From Amphiura filiformis (Eukaryota; Echinodermata; Ophiuroidea; Amphilepidida; Amphiuridae): a stretch of DNA of 64,000 bases. Position numbers and translations under genes: made by a program. Each line of letters starts with the position of its first letter. The stretch's first letter is position 1. Below the pieces are notes generated by a model that was not told the DNA's origin, searched no databases, and saw only the letters and a program-made list of their open reading frames with translations. The stretch lies in the NCBI RefSeq assembly GCF_039555335.1, contig NC_092641.1, positions 29,882,848 to 29,946,847 on the forward strand, in the 5' to 3' direction. Shown piece by piece: positions 60,445 through 64,000 of the stretch.

Positions 60445-61379
60445 CCCTCATTTCAAATATTTAGTTTTGGTTTCTCTTTTGTTCAGAAACCAAAAATCAA
60501 GGGATTAAAAAGTAGAGCTGATCTTTCTGCAATCATAACACTATTATGCTGGGAGGACACAGTATAGGGTATACCAGAAGTATACAATAGCCTATTGTGC
60601 TAACATAATTATTATCATGATTGATATCGGAAATCTATCCCGCGGACGACAGTTGATGCTCTCTGTCGAAGGTAGGTGGCATATTACACTCACGAGTTCT
60701 AGGCCTAGAAATCATATACATGCGCGTATATTGAAGGATGGGGCGGGTGGGGGATTTGTTTGTTTGTATGAAACATAAACGATGCATGGAGATGATTTGA
60801 TTATGAATTAGTTTATTATCCTGAATATTTGAAATGAGGCACTGCCTCATTTCAAATATTGAGTTTTAGTTTTGGTTTTGGTTTTGGTCACGTGGTTTCC
60901 TATTGTCCTGCCTAACCACTTGAATCACAAGATATCGAACTCATTGTTTCTACCTTTTGTTTAAAACTAAACATTTGTGACAGGTAGTTTCGGTTTCGGT
61001 TTTAGTTTCTTATAAGTGGTGTGACGAATAAAATTACAGGATTTTGGAGTTACCTGATCTAAGTATACAAAAGAAATGTTTAAATTTCGCAGTGCAATAT
61101 TCACGAGCAGAGAAGTCGAACAAAGAAGTCTACATTTGAAAGCATTGATTTAGTTTAAAAGCATTGACTTGACACTACGAATTAGCCTAAGCTGATTTCA
61201 CTGTGAAAATATATAGACCATCGAAATATTTCCACAGACATTACAATATACACTTGACAGATTATGACTTTAGTGATATAAACACTATTATACACAACTC
61301 TATTTATGTGCATGTCGCATGACGGAAGATCAATATCATAGAAAGCTGGTTTAAACTGACTTTTATTCAATTTATTTAT

Positions 61380-61620
61380 TGGAGAAGAGAGAGAGAGAGA
61401 GAAGAGATCGCCAGGGGAAGAGGGTGTGTGTGTGGGGGGGGTAAGGGTAAGGAGAAAGAGAAACAGAGGGGAGAGAGCATTGGAAGTGGGAAGGGATGGA
61501 GGGGGAGAGGGGAGCTCAAGACTGGAGAGGAATAATAGGGAAGAGTCGATATCGAGTGTGGGGAGGGGGAGGGAGGAGGGAGGAGGTTATATATAGGTGG
61601 CGGAGGGAACATAGGTAAGA
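61380..61620. repeat. GA-rich purine tract
   Basis: About 240 bp of GAGAGA, GGGAGAGG and GGAGGGAGG words; gives a false Pro/Ser-rich minus-strand frame. Confidence 0.92.
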
Positions 61621-61885
61621 GGTATGGGTTGTGCTTTCCGGGGAATAATCTAACTCATAATCAAATCATCTACATCATCATGCATCGTTTATATTTCAGA
61701 CAAATAAACAAAACACCCCCCACACCCCTCAATATATGCACATGATTTCTACATGTAGGCCTCGTATATATCCATCCTTGATGTCTCAACGATGTCTATG
61801 CATAACTTATCAAACGAATCTCGGAACTCGGGTGTAATTATAAGGTGTCATGGAAGTGTGCCACCTACGGCAGAGAGCATCAACT

Positions 61886-61981
61886 CAGTAGCGTAGCCAG
61901 CAGGGGGGGGCAGGGGGCAGAGTGCCCCAAAATTTTTATTTCGCCCCCCCCCCCCGACCAAAAAAGCTGGCTACGCCCCTG
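61886..61981. mobile_element. 96-bp hAT-type MITE with 8-bp target duplication
   Basis: Ends CAGTAGCGTAGCCAGC and GCTGGCTACGCCCCTG, inverted with two mismatches; flanked by CATCAACT on both sides (61878-61885, 61982-61989). Removing it restores GATGCTCT pairing with the opposite foldback arm. Confidence 0.9.
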
Positions 61982-62210
61982 CATCAACTGTCGCCCGCGT
62001 TGATAGATATCGATAATGAAAATGTTAGCACAATAGGCTATTATATACGTATGGTTATAGGCCATTATACTTTTGAATATATATACCCTCTTGTGTCCTC
62101 CCAGCACAATAGTGTTATGATTGCAGAGCAGTTCATCTCCACTTTTTAATCCCTTGATTTTTGGTTTCTGAACAAAAGAGAAACCAAAACTAATGATTTG
62201 AAATGAGGGA

Positions 62211-64000
62211 CTGTTCAATGGCTTTCTTGTATATGAAATGCGGTAGGCGATTTAAAATGCACGTGCCCTGAGCAAACTACGATGTGTACGCACACTGTAG
62301 GGCAAAGAACAATGGAAATGGCACCCTTTTTTGCTTGGTCTAACAGCCCTTTTCACCTGCTAGCTGTACCATCCATTCACTGATTTTTTTTTTTTCAGAG
62401 CAAACTCTCTATTTGTGAGACCATCTTCTTTTTACCATGATTATTACACTACTTATCCATGGATCAATTAATTTATTTGCACTTTGTTCAATTATATTTC
62501 TCTTCTATCTATAAATATCCTCCATTAAATACTTTTATTACTTTAATTTAATTTATTTATACTTCATATTTATTATTGATTTACTACTATTATTATTCTT
62601 ATATCATTTTCAACTCTAGACATGATATATTGCGTGCTCCAGTTCTATTTGTTCATGATTGAGTGAACGGGTGAATCTTTTTCTTCTGTTCATCATTGCT
62701 CTTTTTCATGCTCGCTTACTGCTTCGTGCATCATGCATCGATTATGAGTTTATGACTCGTCGTCACAACGAATTCAATCCGGAACACTGATCGAAAAGAA
62801 AGACATAGAGATAGATATGTTGCGGTCTTGTAAGACCGCGAAGTCCAGTCGTGACCTTGAAATGACCTCTGATGACCTTAAAATGACCTCCATCGTGTTT
62901 TGAATCATATCAACATCACATAATACTAATTTCATTCAAATTGGATAAACTTTTAGAATTTCCCCCAAAACAGACCCCCACATGTTTAAGCCAACTGTAA
63001 TTATAACCCTATGCACATGATGCCATTGTTCTGATGATCACAGCACTTAATATGCAGCAAAAGGGAATTTCAAAGTTGTTTTCAGTAATAAACTATGTTT
63101 GAACCCTACATGATCTTGAACTCAAAATCTGTTACAATATAGACACCAGCTAATGTCAATGCTTATGTGTCGCACCTATGTATACCATGTAATCTGCAGG
63201 AAAAGAAGCATTTTGAAGCTCTTTGTTATGTACTGGAATTACACCCTTAATGACCTTTGACCTCAAATACGTGCTTACCCTATAGGCCCCGGCTATAGCC
63301 AAATCTCAATCCCATAAGCAAAACACTTTGACAGCTGTTTAACATGTTTAAAACAATGAAAAAGCAAGGCGAAAAATGGCGTTGCATGAACTTCTGTCCC
63401 CCGTCCAAAAACAAAATTCAACGACAAATTTGCCGTAACACGACTCGATCTTGCCTAAAACGCCTCTTCGCAAGATGATTTTTGGACGGCATTTTCCACA
63501 CACAAATGAATAGGTAATCTTCCCGTTCGAATTCGCGTCGAAAAAAATCGAAATTTATTCACTTCTTCTGGTCTATACTAGGTCAAATTGTAACCCCCAA
63601 AATGGATTTTATTACATGTCGGACTCTACTTGCTCTATTAGGATACTTTGATTTGCTTCATAACAAGACAAACATAACATTTTTCTACATTTTATAATGC
63701 GTCTTTTTGTCATTTTGGAACGTCATTTTTTGCTACCAACCGCAATGTAATCGCCTTACGGTAATTCCACGATTGACCAATTCACAATAGATTTCACCCT
63801 CTAGAGGGCACACTAACCTATTTTTGACTCATGTAGTTTGCCGTTGGCGTTCCCGTATCACGTTTCACGTAAATTTCGTAATCTCTCTACTATGACATGT
63901 AGCGTGTACGCCACTATGACATGCAATGCTTTTCATTTTTGCTGATATTTCTTAATTATAAAATGTGTATAAAAATTGGCGTATGGTCGATACGCCACTA
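62211..64000. other. Intergenic to window end
   Basis: No gene. A perfect GCGGTCTTGTAAGACCGC hairpin at 62823-62840 precedes two TGACCTT(G/A)AAATGACCTC words. The window stops in a GCGTATGGTCGATACGCC inverted word related to the CCATAGTGGCGTAT ends. Confidence 0.4.

Larger units (their letters stand above)
60445..62210. mobile_element. 1.77 kb foldback element
   Basis: Arms 60445-60825 and 61645-62210 are inverted: CCCTCATTTCAAAT / ATTTGAAATGAGGG, TTGTTCAGAAACCAAAAATC / GATTTTTGGTTTCTGAACAA, CATAACACTATT / AATAGTGTTATG, GATGCTCTCTG / CAGAGAGCATC. The loop holds an AATATTTGAAATGAGGC palindrome (60824-60860), a GTTTTGG run and a 240-bp GA-rich tract. The right arm is longer, partly because a 96-bp MITE sits in it. 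Confidence 0.85.

Noticed and set aside
61376..61612. Pro/Ser-rich minus-strand frame
   Set aside because: Translation of a GA-rich tract.

Overview
The window is animal nuclear DNA. It is AT-rich and intron-rich, and its genes are sparse, with short exons bounded by GT..AG sites. Most of the rest is inverted-repeat transposon debris. The short word TAGGCCTA recurs throughout, and the exon families (a TRE1/GPR84/melatonin-like orphan receptor, SLC16 and SLC46 transporters) fit a marine deuterostome invertebrate. My best guess is an echinoderm or hemichordate; this is inference, not proof.

Four host genes can be supported, all on the + strand. (1) 1133-16191: the 3' two exons of a rhodopsin-class GPCR, starting inside TM2 and split by a 14.2 kb intron; its 5' end lies before the window. 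(2) 27375-30912 and (3) 33321-38870: two tandem SLC16/monocarboxylate-transporter-like genes. Each shows four coding exons with matching intron positions and phases, so they are a local gene duplication. (4) 44170-52071: a complete five-exon SLC46-like (PCFT/SLC46A3 family) transporter of 524 codons. The three transporter genes are 12-TM major facilitator proteins; nothing in the sequence links them into one pathway beyond proximity.

Layout: 1-1132 holds two TTAA-ended palindromic elements. 1353-15536 is the GPCR intron, with a 3.4 kb long-TIR element containing a 1.1 kb tandem duplication, a hAT-type MITE with a perfect 8-bp target duplication, a TATGTGACC MITE, and a roughly 4.8 kb foldback element. 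16192-27300 is intergenic: an (ATC)n tract, a tRNA-like sequence, a 28-bp AT-rich minisatellite, a Penelope-type endonuclease relic, a GAAGACC palindrome, and a 2.4 kb TIR element with a 101-bp repeat array. 27300-38870 is the SLC16 pair, with a Tc1-type relic inside an intron of the second gene. 39650-41810 holds Penelope relics, one with inverted terminal arms and a MITE inserted in its endonuclease. 44163-52071 is the SLC46 gene, whose introns carry TTAA-ended elements and a 225-bp-TIR element. 52150-64000 is intergenic with at least six further inverted or tandem repeats and no gene I can support.

The most unusual property is how much of the non-coding DNA is foldback or palindromic, often nested so that the relative age of insertions can be read. 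Hammerhead-ribozyme-like cores at the ends of the Penelope relics are the most specific functional hypothesis. I did not find a convincing new multi-gene system.
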